Shown here: positions 45,370 to 57,610 of the stretch, one piece after another | Numbering within the stretch: the stretch's first letter is position 1 | Layout of the letters: every line of letters begins with the position of its first letter | Source of the DNA: Hyperoplus lanceolatus | Lineage: Eukaryota; Chordata; Actinopteri; Uranoscopiformes; Ammodytidae | Length of the DNA stretch: 64,000 nucleotides | Assembly: GCA_026929865.2 (NCBI GenBank) | Contig: CM049416.1 | Span: forward strand, 12,911,501-12,975,500 | Direction: 5' to 3' | The notes under the pieces: generated by a model | The model's input: only the letters and a program-made list of their open reading frames with translations | Told to the model about the DNA's origin: nothing | The model's database searches: none | Translations under genes and position numbers: made by a program

Positions 45370-45418
45370 CCTCTCCTCTCCTCTCCTCTCCTCTCCTCTC
45401 CTCTCCTCTCCTCTCTCT
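45370..45418 (+). repeat. (CCTCT)n pentanucleotide repeat
   Basis: About nine nearly perfect CCTCT units, pyrimidine-only on +. Confidence 0.95.
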
Positions 45419-46680
45419 TGTCTCACTGCAGATGAAGTGGAACTGCAGTCAGAACCCTCTCACCTCTGTCCCCCCCATGTTATATAACCATCCTTATTAC
45501 TCTCCCATGCGTAAAAAACAAGACCAGCATCGTCAAAGAGGATTGACTTAAGGCTCATTTTGGTATCTCTTCAACCCTTTTAAGAGTTTGATAAAGTATA
45601 CAGGACGCTCTCTATCTCAGATGTTATACAATACAGCTGCAGTGGAGTATTGACGCAATCAGTTTCTTCATTGCATTTTAACCAGTTCAACCTCTTGAAC
45701 TTTACGCAGTTTGTACGTCTTTTACTTCCTCCATTATTAGGTGAATGACACAGCCATGCATAAAACATAGTATTGTTTCTCAAGGGGAGGACAGCAGGAG
45801 GAATGTTCTTGGATAGTTTTTTATGAAAACGAAAGAAGATCATCCAATTTGCACCCCAGCATAGGTTATTGTTATTTTTGCAACTTGCTGCTTTTGTCTC
45901 ATGAATTTTGCATTCATAAGACACGGCTGGTCTCCACTGCATGTGAGTCAAACATATTCAAAAAGGTCATAACAGATGTACAAAGGATATTGATACAGCA
46001 GTGGTGTGTGTGTGTGTGTGCTGATGGTGGGGATTCCTCTTCTGCTCTTGTGAATATTTCATCCATAGCAAGTACAAGCTGTCCTGGGCCGTCCTTCCAC
46101 TTTCCTGCTCCCTCTTTCTCTATATATAACAGCCACTGCAGAGAAGGGTGTGTGTGTGTGTGTGTGTCTTTCTGTCTGTGTATATGTGTGTCTGTATGCC
46201 TCTATGTGCTTGCAGAGGCTCCCTAGTGTAAGGAAAGGGTGATTTAAGTGGTCAAACCAGTCACGTGTTATGGACAAGATACCTGTGCGGTGCACACTGT
46301 CATTATGGTTGGTAGTAGTAGCAGTTTTTAACACATTTTCCAGTTGAACAACATGCTACAAATACTTTCCAAGAGAAAATAACGGGCCGAGCCCCATCTT
46401 CTCGTCTTTTCCTCATGATAAGAATTAGGATGGCACACACTTTACAGGCCCGTAATAAATTTACAAAGCAGGGCATGGGGGTGTGTGTGTGTTTTATTTT
46501 TTTTATGAAGCAAGCGTGAAGGTCACTTGGTTTCCTCGAAGATCCGAACCAAAGATCTGTTTTTAATTATTGATTCTTTAGAAAATGGCTCCTTGTGGTT
46601 GGCGATGAGGTACACTGACACTTTGTTCTGTTGATGAATGAGATACTGGAAATAATGATGTCTGAGAACTGATCTCGTCA

Positions 46681-46684
46681 CACA

Positions 46685-46751
<67 letters not shown>
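46681..46751 (+). repeat. (CA)n microsatellite
   Basis: About 35 CA units with one AA interruption near the start. Confidence 0.95.
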
Positions 46752-46754
<3 letters not shown>

Positions 46755-47580
46755 ACATAAAGTATTTGGGGGCACAGAGGTGGTCTCACCCAGCAGTGTT
46801 AAATGGAAAGTATTAGGTCTCCATTCATTGAATTTGTTTTCTAGGGCCTGGGCTGGGAAACTACCACCCAGATGTGAACAAAAAAACTCCCGACTGTGCA
46901 CTAATAGATGACCTGTGACTGCATCAGAGGGAGTCACACATGTGTCATGTTGCTGCTGACAATACTGATCAATAATCTGTCAAACAGTGTGCAGATAGCG
47001 AGGCTTCAGCACCTCAGGGTTCAATATATCTTGCCTGAGCTGTGTGTGGAATGGGTTTCCATGGAGAGATTAGATTATTACAGAGTGGAGGGGCCGATGA
47101 TTGGACACCAGGTTGGGGCAGTCGGTGAAACTTTCAACTTCTTGGGATCTGTGACACTGATTCCTCCTCTGCTTCAAAGGTAAGTGTGAAACCCCCTGAC
47201 CTTTCATTATTGATCAATCTGCTTATTATTTTCTCAAATTTTTTAAAAGGTTCAGTCACTGTGTGTAATATATTGGCATTTTTCTGAACAGACTTGATAG
47301 AAATGTAATATAATATAAGCCTGTTTTAATATAATCTCTTGGAAATACAAGTTTTGTTTTAAAATAACCTTAGAACAAGCCGTTTACAGTTTATCTACAA
47401 AGGAGCGAAGGCCACCATGTTTCTATGGTAGCCCAGAATGGACAAACTTAACGGCCTGACACATTTTAATAGCGGGTGTCCACCCTAAATGCACCTGTTG
47501 GAAGACGAAGAAGTAGGCTACTATTGAATAAATAACTAAATACATCTGCACATCACTTGATATTGTGAAAAAACTTGAGG

Positions 47581-49100
47581 CAGTGGTGGACACAAATGTC
47601 TGGGCCCCTGAAAACCTCCAGTAAATGGGTCCCCCTTACTCATGCTTTACTCGTATCAATGTGTGCGTGTGCGCTCATTCCTAAATAAGCACATACATGT
47701 ACTTACTCCAATTTATTGTAATGCCCTAACACTCACATTTTGCTTAATACTCGACAGATTTCTACAAAATAACATTGGTCGTTTATTACAGGAGCAGGCA
47801 TCAACAAAGAACACTACAACAGATATCGCCTATTCCGCGGGCCGCCCCTGAGGTTAATTGAAAAACTGGTCAGATCTCCTTATGGTGTGACACCTGGGTC
47901 TGGTCTATGCAGTATGTCGAGAATGTGACGTGCAGCTCATGGAACATTTTTCAAATTGTACCTGGCTGGCCGTGTCAACCTGAAGACATTGGTGTCAAAG
48001 ACTTTAGAAGTTAATGTCCCCAAAGGGAAATTATGTGCATTGCGAATTTAAACCTGTTTGTAGACTTAGGAAAACAACAGAGTAATAACCCTGTACACTT
48101 TATAAGAATGTAGAAGAACTACCAAAGGTACCGACCTGTTTTCTGTTTTACCTGAGGGGTCCAAATCCATTTCACAATTCATAGAACACCCAGACACAAG
48201 TAGCAGAACGACTCTGGTAAAATAATCCAGCCAAAACTGTACAATTATCAAAACCCAATTGTGTAACCATATGGCACACAAAAAAGTAAAGGAAAGTAAT
48301 GCATCATTGTATTAAAGAACTGCATTGATCTGATATGGAGACATCTGAATTCATCAAAGAAAGAATTTGACTGTTACTCAAACTTAAAAAAGCTATTCAA
48401 GATTAGATTATTTTAAATATAAATATTAAATGGATAATGGATGCTGGGCTGAAAGATTCTACAATTTCTGGGGGAACAAATTGATACTTATTTAGAGATT
48501 AACACGTCCCAAACCTCTGCCACAACTACAACTAGGTGGGAAGCCTACAAGGCATACTGTATAGGGGTCAAATTACAAGTTATACAAGTTCCCTGGCCAG
48601 CCTCCATTCCCACTAAACTCAATTCTGTGGTACCCAGTCCACCTGCACTGAGTTAGGGTGGGAGTACATCATGTTATGTTGTTATAAAGGCATATAGGTA
48701 ATCTCCAGCGAACACTTGGCAAATGTTTGTTAATGTTTATACTAACCACACTAATATTTGACTCAGAGCCAGTGCCCCGCCCAGCCCATCACCCAAAATG
48801 TCGAAATCTTTTTAAAATTTGTGTTAGCGACTTTTTTTCAGCGAGCACACAGGACGGACATGTAGCGGAGGGAAGCGGAGAAGTAGATATTGACATTTTA
48901 CTCAAGCTACAATAATTAAAATGTTTGTTTTGTCGTTATGGTCTTGCAAGTTTTAGCCTAATTGGTTATAGTGAATATTTCGGTTAAAAATAAAGTTAAG
49001 CTTAGTTAGGTTCTTGGCCTTCGAAGACCATGGGCACCCCAAAAGGCTAGCCCCTAGAAAGCTTTCCCACTTTCTACCTCTTATTATATGGGCGGACCTG
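47581..49100. mobile_element. hAT-like element, copy 2, inverted relative to copy 1
   Basis: CTGGGCCCCTGAAAACCTCC at the left and CACTTTCTACCTCTTATTAT then GGGCGGACCTG at the right match the reverse complement of the element at 16638-18113, as does the interior (GGTTTTGATAATTG, AGTTCTTCTACATTC and CCCTTTGGGGACATTAA on the reverse strand). It is older-looking, with indels. An L1-like fragment lies inside. The 8-bp flanks do not agree, although GTGGTGGA occurs at 47584-47591 and 49101-49108. Confidence 0.75.
48340..48595 (+). mobile_element. L1-like ORF2 fragment inside the hAT copy
   Basis: One frame reads about GEQIDTYLEINTSQTSATTTT then RWEAYKAYCIGVKLQVIQ, the spacing and residues of the region after the endonuclease domain in L1-type ORF2 proteins (length-rich block with WEAxKAxxRG). 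It contains at least one stop and is a short relic. Confidence 0.5.
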
Positions 49101-50136
49101 GTGGTGGATGATGCCATCTTTAGAAACTAGCTTCTTGTCCTTGGCTTCAGTACATTCTCTTGAAAGGGAGGGGTTAGCAAGGGGAGCGCTGCAATCTAGA
49201 ATATCACCACTAGATAATACTCTGATATTACACACTATTGTAACTACTACTAAACTTTATAAGCTATGCTAGGGGTGTGGCCCTAGGGTTGGCAGTGGAG
49301 TCAGACTGCGAAAGAATTTCAGATCCAATTCAGTGTCCAAAACTTTGGTTCAAGAGCAAATGCCTGCAGTACTAGCGATATTCCCATCAGCGTTAGCTGT
49401 ACTTTTTGTGAGGACACGGAATATTTCAGCCCGGTGAGGGCACGGAATATTTTGGCTCTGTGAGAATAGTGACTGATTCACTCATTACAATCAGGTGTTT
49501 ATGGCACTGATTGGCTAATTGAGCCCAGGTGTGAAGAGGTTATATGCCCTGAGACCCCCAGTGCTCTGTGCTACTCATTATCTCACCTTCAGAGCGAGAG
49601 GTTCCTCTTGTGGTTTCTCTAGTGTCAGTGTATCTACTACCCAGGCAGTTATTTGTGTATGCTTTCAACTGCTTGGCAGTGGTGGTTTAGTTTGTTGTTT
49701 TAGTATGTTATATTAAAGATAGCCTGTGTGGCCCTTTACAGCTCTGTGCGTTTTTGTTTTCGCCCCTTCCCCATATTCGCATTAGCCATTTAGTGGTTAC
49801 CCCTCCGGGGATAACTTTCAGACACCCCTGGGTCCGCAACCTGTGTCCCAAGCCCCCTCCCCCCAGTTGCCTCTTGAGGCAAGTTAATTACTTCATCAAC
49901 TAATTGTTTATGACATAGGCTAATGATATTTACTGACCAATCTAGCTGTTGTAAAACACACCTGACTGATGGACATTTTATGTGCTTGCATAGGGAGGAT
50001 ACTCAACCTTGAATTCACAGAACCACCAGATAGATAAGGTATGGCTCAAAGATAAGACAGCAGGCGTAAAAAAGGGACTAAACTGAGTGGAGGTTATTCT
50101 TAGTGCAACACATCCTCTCTCAGCGTAGTCACTCTC
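49101..50136. other. Intergenic, possible old LTR-like sequence
   Basis: A stretch around 49400-49900 has repeated GACACGGAATATTT/GGCACGGAATATTTT and a promoter-like GGTTATATGCCC followed by TATTAAAG, but LTR ends could not be fixed. No gene. Confidence 0.3.
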
Positions 50137-51176
50137 AGGGTGTATTCACACATGCTGTGTTTAGTTCGGTTGAAACGAACTCAGGTGCACTTCTGCCTTC
50201 GGTGCGCATCTTTCAGGCAGGTGTGAATACAGCAATCGCACTCGGGGGCGGACCAAACAAGCGGACCGAGACCCAGCTGAAGAGGTGGTCTCGATGCGCT
50301 TCAAAACGAACTCTGCTGCAGTTCGTTTGTGGTGTGAATTTGGCCGGACTCGATCCGACCCAATTGCAGGAAGCACTGCGCCTTTGATTTCTTTTCTTTT
50401 CTTTTTTTTCTTTAATCGCCATCAGCTTCACATTATGGGAAAGTGTTGTTGTCGCCGTTGTTAGGAAGATTAGTTGTGGTTTGACCGGGAGCCCCGAGCG
50501 AAAATATTACAGTTGATAATGACGCGTACACATGCTTATATGTTCAGCGATCAGATGGAGAGTGGAGCGTCTCCCGCACAGTGCCAACAGGTTCACCCTG
50601 CGCTTTGCATGAAGTGTGTGTTTTTATTTTTCTTCCCAACGTGAACGTCAATACTGTCCCTGTGTCAGTTTGGAACTGAACTGCGCCGAACTGACACCCA
50701 GCTGATACACTGCTTAATCAGCTGAGTGTCAGCTTGAGCCTATTCTTCACGCGAGCGCGCGTCCAACAGCAACAATACCGTAGGCTATACATTATGTTTC
50801 ACATCGTAGGCTACAAGCCACATAACGTGGCATTGAATTAGGGCTACATATTATAACCATATGAAACAACAATAATTAGATTTTCTTCTTCTTTATTTAT
50901 AGGCCAGATGTAGGCATTTTTATTATTTTAACCCCATATTATATCAATGATATATTTCGCAGTTTTTACTTCGTTCTTCCTGCTTCTCTCCACCCCAGAA
51001 TGTCTGTCCAATGAATGAATGACCTCAGATCACGTGTGGTTTTGCTTCGTAATGCTGGTTCACTTGCAAAAGAGGTAATATGAAAGTGGACCACACCAAA
51101 CAAAAAAAATCTAAACTCTATTTGGTCTGGACCAAAGCAAGTGAACTAACGGACTTTCCATGTGTGAATACACCCT
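50137..51176. mobile_element. DNA element with AGGGTGTATTCACACATG inverted ends
   Basis: AGGGTGTATTCACACATG at 50137 and CATGTGTGAATACACCCT ending at 51176 are perfect 18-bp inverted repeats. Subterminal sequence (GTTCGGTTGAAACGAAC left, GGTCTGGACCAAAGCAAG right) has the short inverted motifs seen in fish non-autonomous DNA transposons. No ORF of note in 1040 bp. No target duplication could be fixed. Confidence 0.7.
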
Positions 51177-52268
51177 CAGTCAAGAGGGGACAATTTGCAG
51201 TTGCCAGAGGTGTAAGCTTAAGTGGATTTCCCTTTGCAAAACTGCAGACAAAGTTCAGGCATTGCCCTGCGAGGTGGTGAGAAGTAGTTTTCGCACACGT
51301 CCACTGTGAACTGATTCCTTGGCACGCTGTCGCTTGGTCTTGGCAGAGACGTCGCGATGATAACCACAGAGTCTACGCTGGTTATTATCAGGTCATTATG
51401 ATGATTACGCATTGAACGCCTTTGTAAACACAAGTAAAGCTCCAGCTGTAGCGTGATCACACTGGGCAAAAACAACACATATTTATAACGGTACCTGATG
51501 TGATCTAATCCACAGCAGATGTCACAGAGAGCTGCAAACAACCACCACAACAGAAATGAATCATGGGATTTTTTTTATTTTTTTTTTTTTTCAAAGCATG
51601 ACTCACTTGAATCGCAGCCATACAGTATTTCTCTCCCTCCTTCCCTCTCTGTCTGTATTCAGGTCACCTTTTCTTGCATAAGAGCTCATTCATAAAACAA
51701 CACCACACCTCGGGGTAAGGATGAGGAAAAGACTCTAGACGACAACTGCTGAGACATAAAGAAGAGGTCTACACAGGGAGGATTTTGCTGCAGTGTCAAA
51801 TAGCTCTGTGAGGTCATGTCATGCCATGGTGCAATGTACTTACTGTAATTGTTATATGAAAAAAACCTTGTATATCTAGTTAAGTAAGTTGGTAGATTTT
51901 TTTTCTTTTCTTTTTGCAGAGTACATTTGCAAAAGAGGATGATCTGATTGGGTGTGAATCCAAGTCTGTTTTACTGTAAAACACTTAGATATACTGTATA
52001 TATTTGTTTTATATTTGATGGAAAATCATCTCTTGAATGATGACATGAATGATATACAGTGGCCCTGTTTTGGGTTTGATAGGTTATGTTACCTCTATTC
52101 TAAAAGGATCTATGAAAAAAGGTGATTAAACATAAGAATGAATAGATCTGATCTATTAAGTTATTAACTAAAAATGAACGACTAATTCATGAGCCCGTAG
52201 TTGATTTGAAAATAAATAATAAAATATAAGTGCAGGGATTCACTTACATTATAAAACATGGGCACAGT

Positions 52269-52361
<93 letters not shown>

Positions 52362-53643
52362 AGACAACTTTCCCACATTCTGGCGATCACACTGTCACTG
52401 TCTTTGTTGATGTCTCTTGAAGCCTAATCTTCACATGATTATAGTGTGTGTGTGTGTGTGTTTGCTTGTGTGTTTTTGTTCTACCTCAAGGAGACAGAGG
52501 CATCATTGTGAAAGGTACATTAAGCCCTCAGTTAGCCTCAATAGTCTGAAATGAAGACTGGTGGTTAAGGTATTAATTAAATGATCGTAGTCATTAAAGT
52601 CATATCATCAAACAAACTTTTAGAAGCTATTTATATTAATCTTATATAAAAAAAAAACATAAGCTATGGCCCCACCCCTCATTGTGGATAATTCTTCCCA
52701 AAGTAATGTTTACTGAAGTCTATTTCACCAATCACCATAGCTATCATAATGATAGGCTTCAATAGGCTATGCACCAACAAACCCTCATTGTGTCCTTTAG
52801 CCCTCACAGCCATCATTTTGTCAATCTTGCGTCTTCCGCCTTGACGCGTGTATTTATTCTTTTGTTCTGTATTTACTGGACACATGTTGACGTGAACAGC
52901 ACATTTCACAGGGTACGGGCTAGAAGGAAGGCAAGTGTTTGTGATGCCTTTTCCATACCTTCCCTATGTAACTGTATTCAGAGATCGCTTTGTTGTTCTC
53001 CGTGCTGCAGTTCAAGCCATCCTATAATCTGGGAAGCAGTAGCATGTAGGCCTCACCGTGAACCGTTTCATAATCAAACAAAATAATGGATTCAGCTCTA
53101 TGGACCGTAGGCACTGATGGTGAAAGTGTTTGCTGAATTTGAAATGTTCTTTTAGACTGCTGTGAGAATCACATATTGAAATGCCATTAATTACCTGGAC
53201 AAAAGAAAGTCAACAGACAATCTGAATGGACAGACACATGGAAAGATACTTTTTCAGAAATCTTAGTAGTAATTTGGGTGATCGTGCCCTTTTAATAGAA
53301 GGGCAAGGGTAGGTTTAGCATGATGTGATTTTGCTAACATTATTTTATTTTTTAAACACTAAAAACCCAGTCCATTCGTAATTACAAGATTCAAGTAACC
53401 ACTGTAACTTATGTATAATAAAATGTATTTTCGGTGTTACTATACCTAGCCTACAAAAATGAACATAACAATTCCACGACTGGGAATTCAGTGATACTGA
53501 ATTTAAGCAGCAAAACTAAAATATAACTGGAAATAAAAAAATAGCCATCTTTACGCTAGCATAACTTAACCATTAGCTAGCATTTATCAAACATTTGCTT
53601 ACTAAGCCTTACTGGCTAACTAGTAATACTGGTGTCAGGGTTG
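51177..53643. other. Intergenic with GT microsatellites
   Basis: No gene seen. It holds the long (GT)n at 52272-52360, a shorter one at 52445-52460, and T runs at 51569-51591. Confidence 0.5.
52272..52360 (+). repeat. (GT)n microsatellite, about 44 units
   Basis: Pure GT dinucleotide run. The apparent ORFs across it are artefacts. Confidence 0.97.
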
Positions 53644-54401
53644 CCGGTAACACTTTACAATAAGGTACACAAAAAAAGAGTAGTTACCCTTTTGAAAAGG
53701 TTAGTTACCCTTTTGAAAAGTTTAGTTACCCTTTTCAAAAAGGTTAGTTACCCTTTTGAAAAGGTTAGTTTACCTCTTGAAAAGGTACGTTTTTGAATTT
53801 TCTCCATCCACTTAGAATGGGGCTGTGGAGTCATTTTTGGAAAATAACATTTCAGATCCACATACATATTGTCATATATTTTCATATTTTCGGGGTCCCG
53901 GGGCCCATTCCAGAGGAGGTCATTTCAAACTCCTGAAAAAGTTGAACATTTTGAAAGTTATTAGAGGAAAAGCATTCTCAAACTCTCGACTTAGGCAAAT
54001 CTCACTTGCCTTAGTTTAAGGTTAGTTACCCTTTTGAAAAGGTTAGTTACCCCTTTGAAAAAGGTTAGTTACCCTAATGAAACGGTTAGTTACCCTTTTG
54101 TTAGTTACCCTTTTCAAAAAGGGTAACTAACCTTTTTGAAAAGGGTAACTAACCTTTTTGAAAAGGGTAACTAACCTTTTCAAAAGGGTAACTAACCTTT
54201 TGAGAAGGGTAACTAACCTTTTCAAAAGGGTAACTAACCTTTTTGAAAAGGGTAATAACCTTTTTGAAAAGGGTAACTAACCTTTTCAAAAGGGTAACTA
54301 TCCTTTTCAAAAGGGTAACTAACCTTTTTCAAAAGGGTAACTATCCTTTTCAAAAGGGTAACTACTCTTTTTTTGTGTACCTTATTGTAAAGTGTTACCG
54401 G
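53644..54401. mobile_element. Fold-back element made of 21-bp repeats
   Basis: CCGGTAACACTTTACAATAA at 53644 and its complement ending at 54401 begin a perfect inverted repeat of about 57 bp. Inside are tandem units of GGTTAGTTACCCTTTTGAAAA: five at 53681-53785, a non-repeated 230-bp spacer, about five more at 54019-54115, then about twelve in the opposite orientation (GGGTAACTAACCTTTTTGAA) to 54375. The unit core CCTTTTGAAAAGG is itself palindromic. No coding capacity and no convincing target duplication. Confidence 0.85.
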
Positions 54402-57017
54402 TTAGGATATTGGAAGGCTCGTGTTCACTGAGCTCTCTGTTGCTATGTGTGGTGGAAGAATACCTTTACGGAGGGATCCATTTGCAGAGGCGTCACAGAC
54501 TCTATATTCTACAGTGACAGCAGCTGGCATCCATTTTAGCAGCCTTGGCCAGCTGTCAGAAGCCTACTTCATCACTGGACCAGCTCCATCCCACCAAACC
54601 AATCACCTCACTCTGAGCACCCTCAAACAACTGTTGTATCTCTGTTTGCCTCAGTAAATATATAAAGGGGATGACCAGTTCGCTACAGCTTAAAGTAACT
54701 AATAATGGATACATTTCAAGAAAACAGATGGCCCAATCTAAAATTAGCCTGATAGCTATACTGAATTATTCTCCATGCACTTAATTTAGGAGGGAAATAA
54801 ATGATGCCTTATTGTTGTAATAGCCTACAGATCGGATCAGTTTCAGCTTGGTGGCTGTAATTTTCCCCGTCTGACAAGAAGTGGTTCCCTTTACATGCCT
54901 CTTGTCTGATGGCTTGGTGGCAATAAGGTCAAAGAAAAAGACTTAACGGGTGAGTTAATCAGCTCAGGTATACGCTGCGTAATCTGAGTTGGCTGCATAA
55001 AACACTGAGTGAAACACGTGCCGAAGAAGAGGCAGATTAGACTTTCATAATGTAGCTTGAGCCCGTTGCGTTGTCAGAGAAAGCAGATGTCCTCGCCGAC
55101 TCTCCTGATATAGTGAGAACTTGCGAAATGGCAGAAGCTCAGCCCTGGCTCCTTGGTTTCCTCCATATGCCTCCGACGCGAGCCAGGAGGAACAGGATCC
55201 TTCTGTTCCCCCCCGCACCTCAGCTAAAAGGGGATCTCCTAATTACCTTCCTTTGCTACGCAAGAAGTTGTTGATAAACCCCCCACAAGTAGCACGATGA
55301 CAGAGAAAGACATTTTCCTCAGAGGTGACCGATGCCATGGAGATAAAAACACCACTGGGCACTGGGAATCATGTAGTTATATTTGGCAGCAAGATTCTAA
55401 TTTTAGTCCATCATGAATTACCTACCATCATATTTCATATGCAATTCTATGAATATATTTGCTTTCTAACATCTCCTGTCCCCCTATAACTCAGTTAGCA
55501 CTTACAAGCATTTTTTACAATATGGGTGATTGGCTAAATTGTCCTTATTGCAATCATCATCAGATCAGTGTAATGCCAATATAACCTTTTTAAAACAACT
55601 TGATGCGTAATGACTCCCAGTAGCCTGGACGTTATTGTACTTCTGTCACGTTCAGCTGACGACTGTCGTTGTTAAGAATGATAACATACGCGACTAGTGC
55701 AAGTAGTGATTTTTTTTCTTTCATCAATGCAGAGAGATTTCTAGGTTAACTAGAGAACAATTATCTCCAACAACACCATTTACTCAAGATATGTGTGTGT
55801 GCAACCGGTGGGGAATATAATTGAAAAATGTTTATTGGTGGTCAGCATGTGGGGACCTTTTTATTTTTCAACAGTATAGTTAAATTGGTTGCATAGTGAG
55901 CTCATCGGTTAGTACTGTAATCTTAGAGCCACCCCTGTGGATTTTCGGAATATGAAGGAAAGTGTTCAGTCGCTGCAAATAAAGAGTATTAAAGCCCCTT
56001 GGTGACGCTAGATAAATAAGGAGGGGATTGCCACTCATTTGACTCATCCTCTGGGGACCTTGAATGCATGAAAAGTACTACGTAAATACAAAAAAGTTTT
56101 TAAGCACAGATGTAAATTAAAAATATAAAGAATGCCATATGGAACTGAAGTTGCATATATGTTATAACTGGCATATCTTGCTTGTCTCATGAATACTTTT
56201 CCAAAAAATGCATGATAAGTAGTCAACAACTGAGAGTCGAAGGGAGTTCTGATACTACAAGCATTATATAAGATTTTGCCAACATATTGTCTACTGTCTG
56301 AGAAGTAGAGATAAGATAAAGATTCACTGGCAACAAAGGCTGGCTTGATTATTTTCAAAAACAAGTGGATTATCTCGCTCTTTGACCCCTCCTTTGAACA
56401 ATTCCATTCTTTGACTTTGTGACAGGTATAAGTGACTTATCCTTCAATGTTATCTGGGGGACTTACATTATTTGGATCTTCCACAGCCTGCAGGTCAAAG
56501 GTGAACTGATCATGGACACATGATCTCGCCCACTGCTATACAGAGTGTCATCCACGTTACTAAGCACCCTCACCTAATAAGTCACCATTAAGTTATCATT
56601 TAATCATCTACAGCGTCCCACACCAATTATGAATGGCGTAATTGAAACAGTCAATAAATGTATTCAGTTAATGAGTTACAGCTGCTCATAATATAATTAG
56701 AGTTTCTAAAACACCACGAGTGCCAAGGGAACGGATGGCATTATACATTCACCTAAATCATATGAGATGAGAGACAGATCTGACTCCAATGAGTTTAGTC
56801 AGAAGGAGCAGTAAGGAGTGCGGTGATTATACACAGGCACTGGCAACTCCCCCCTGACACAGACTGCATGACGGAGACCTCTGACCCCTGAGGTTAAACA
56901 CCAATACCACGTGTTTTGGTCAAAATACCTTTGAGCATGTGCTCAAATGATTGCGTAAAAATATAATTTGACACTGACGGGATTGACACACTCAGAAGAT
57001 TACCTCAGATATGCAAT
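54402..57017. other. Intergenic, nothing recognised
   Basis: No ORF with coding character, no RNA gene and no repeat I can name in this 2.6 kb. Confidence 0.45.
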
Positions 57018-57610
57018 CAGTTGTGGAATGTAAATAAGTACATTTACTGAAGAAATGTACTGAAGTGCAATTTTTAGATAGCCTACTTGTACTTGATTGA
57101 TTGATTTATATTTATTTCGTCCATGGATGTCTTCCAACAAAACTTATTTCAACATTCTCACATGTACAATCCATAAAACCATGACGAAAAGGAGGCAGGA
57201 TGAAGAATATCTTATATTTCCTGCCCCCTCAAAACAAAACAAACAAAAAGAAAAACACTCTACATGTCAACTCATGTCAGAGCATGACGATAATAAATGA
57301 AACAAAATAGAAACCAAAACATCAATCTTCACTGGGGTTTAGACATTATATGCGTTATACTGCATTACTTTTTGGAAGCTAGTGCTGTACTTCATGCTAT
57401 ACAAGTGGCATTTGACAACATTAGTCCTGACTTCCAAGTTACATTGTAGATTCAGATTAGTAATGCAAAATATAAATGAACTAATATATAATGTATTGGA
57501 TTAAGTAGATAAATTAGTTGAAATTAGCTCCACTTTTACCAGCTACAACATTAACGCACCATCAATTATAATCCAGTCTTTCAATATATCTAAATAAATA
57601 AATGATAAAG
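57018..57610. mobile_element. Fish hAT-type MITE relic with inserted LINE 3' end
   Basis: CAGTTGTGGAATGTAAATAA with GTACATTTACTGAAG at 57018 is the start of a very common fish hAT-derived MITE. Interior text of the same family (TAGTTGAAATTAGCTCC, CAGCTACAACATTAACG, AATAATCC-like) reappears at 57510-57575. Between them, about 57095-57250 reads on the minus strand as a LINE 3' end (TGGACGAAATAAATATAAATC with CAATCAATCAA tail). Identification is from memory of these families. Confidence 0.5.

Larger units (their letters stand above)
44396..47580. other. Intergenic with simple repeats only
   Basis: No gene recognised. It holds (GT)n at 44921-44950, a (CCTCT)n tract at 45370-45418, (GT)n at about 46003-46020 and 46148-46167, and (CA)n at 46681-46751. 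Confidence 0.55.

Noticed and set aside
46908..47183. 91-codon open frame as a gene
   Set aside because: No recognised domain or splice context; composition like surrounding non-coding DNA.
49400..49900. Second LTR
   Set aside because: Promoter-like motifs but no defined TG...CA ends, partner copy or duplication.
53681..54375. CRISPR-like array
   Set aside because: Units are contiguous without unique spacers, change orientation, and the genome is a vertebrate's.
54243..54431. Repetitive small protein (KRVTNLF-type repeats)
   Set aside because: By-product of the 21-bp repeat, whose length is a multiple of three.
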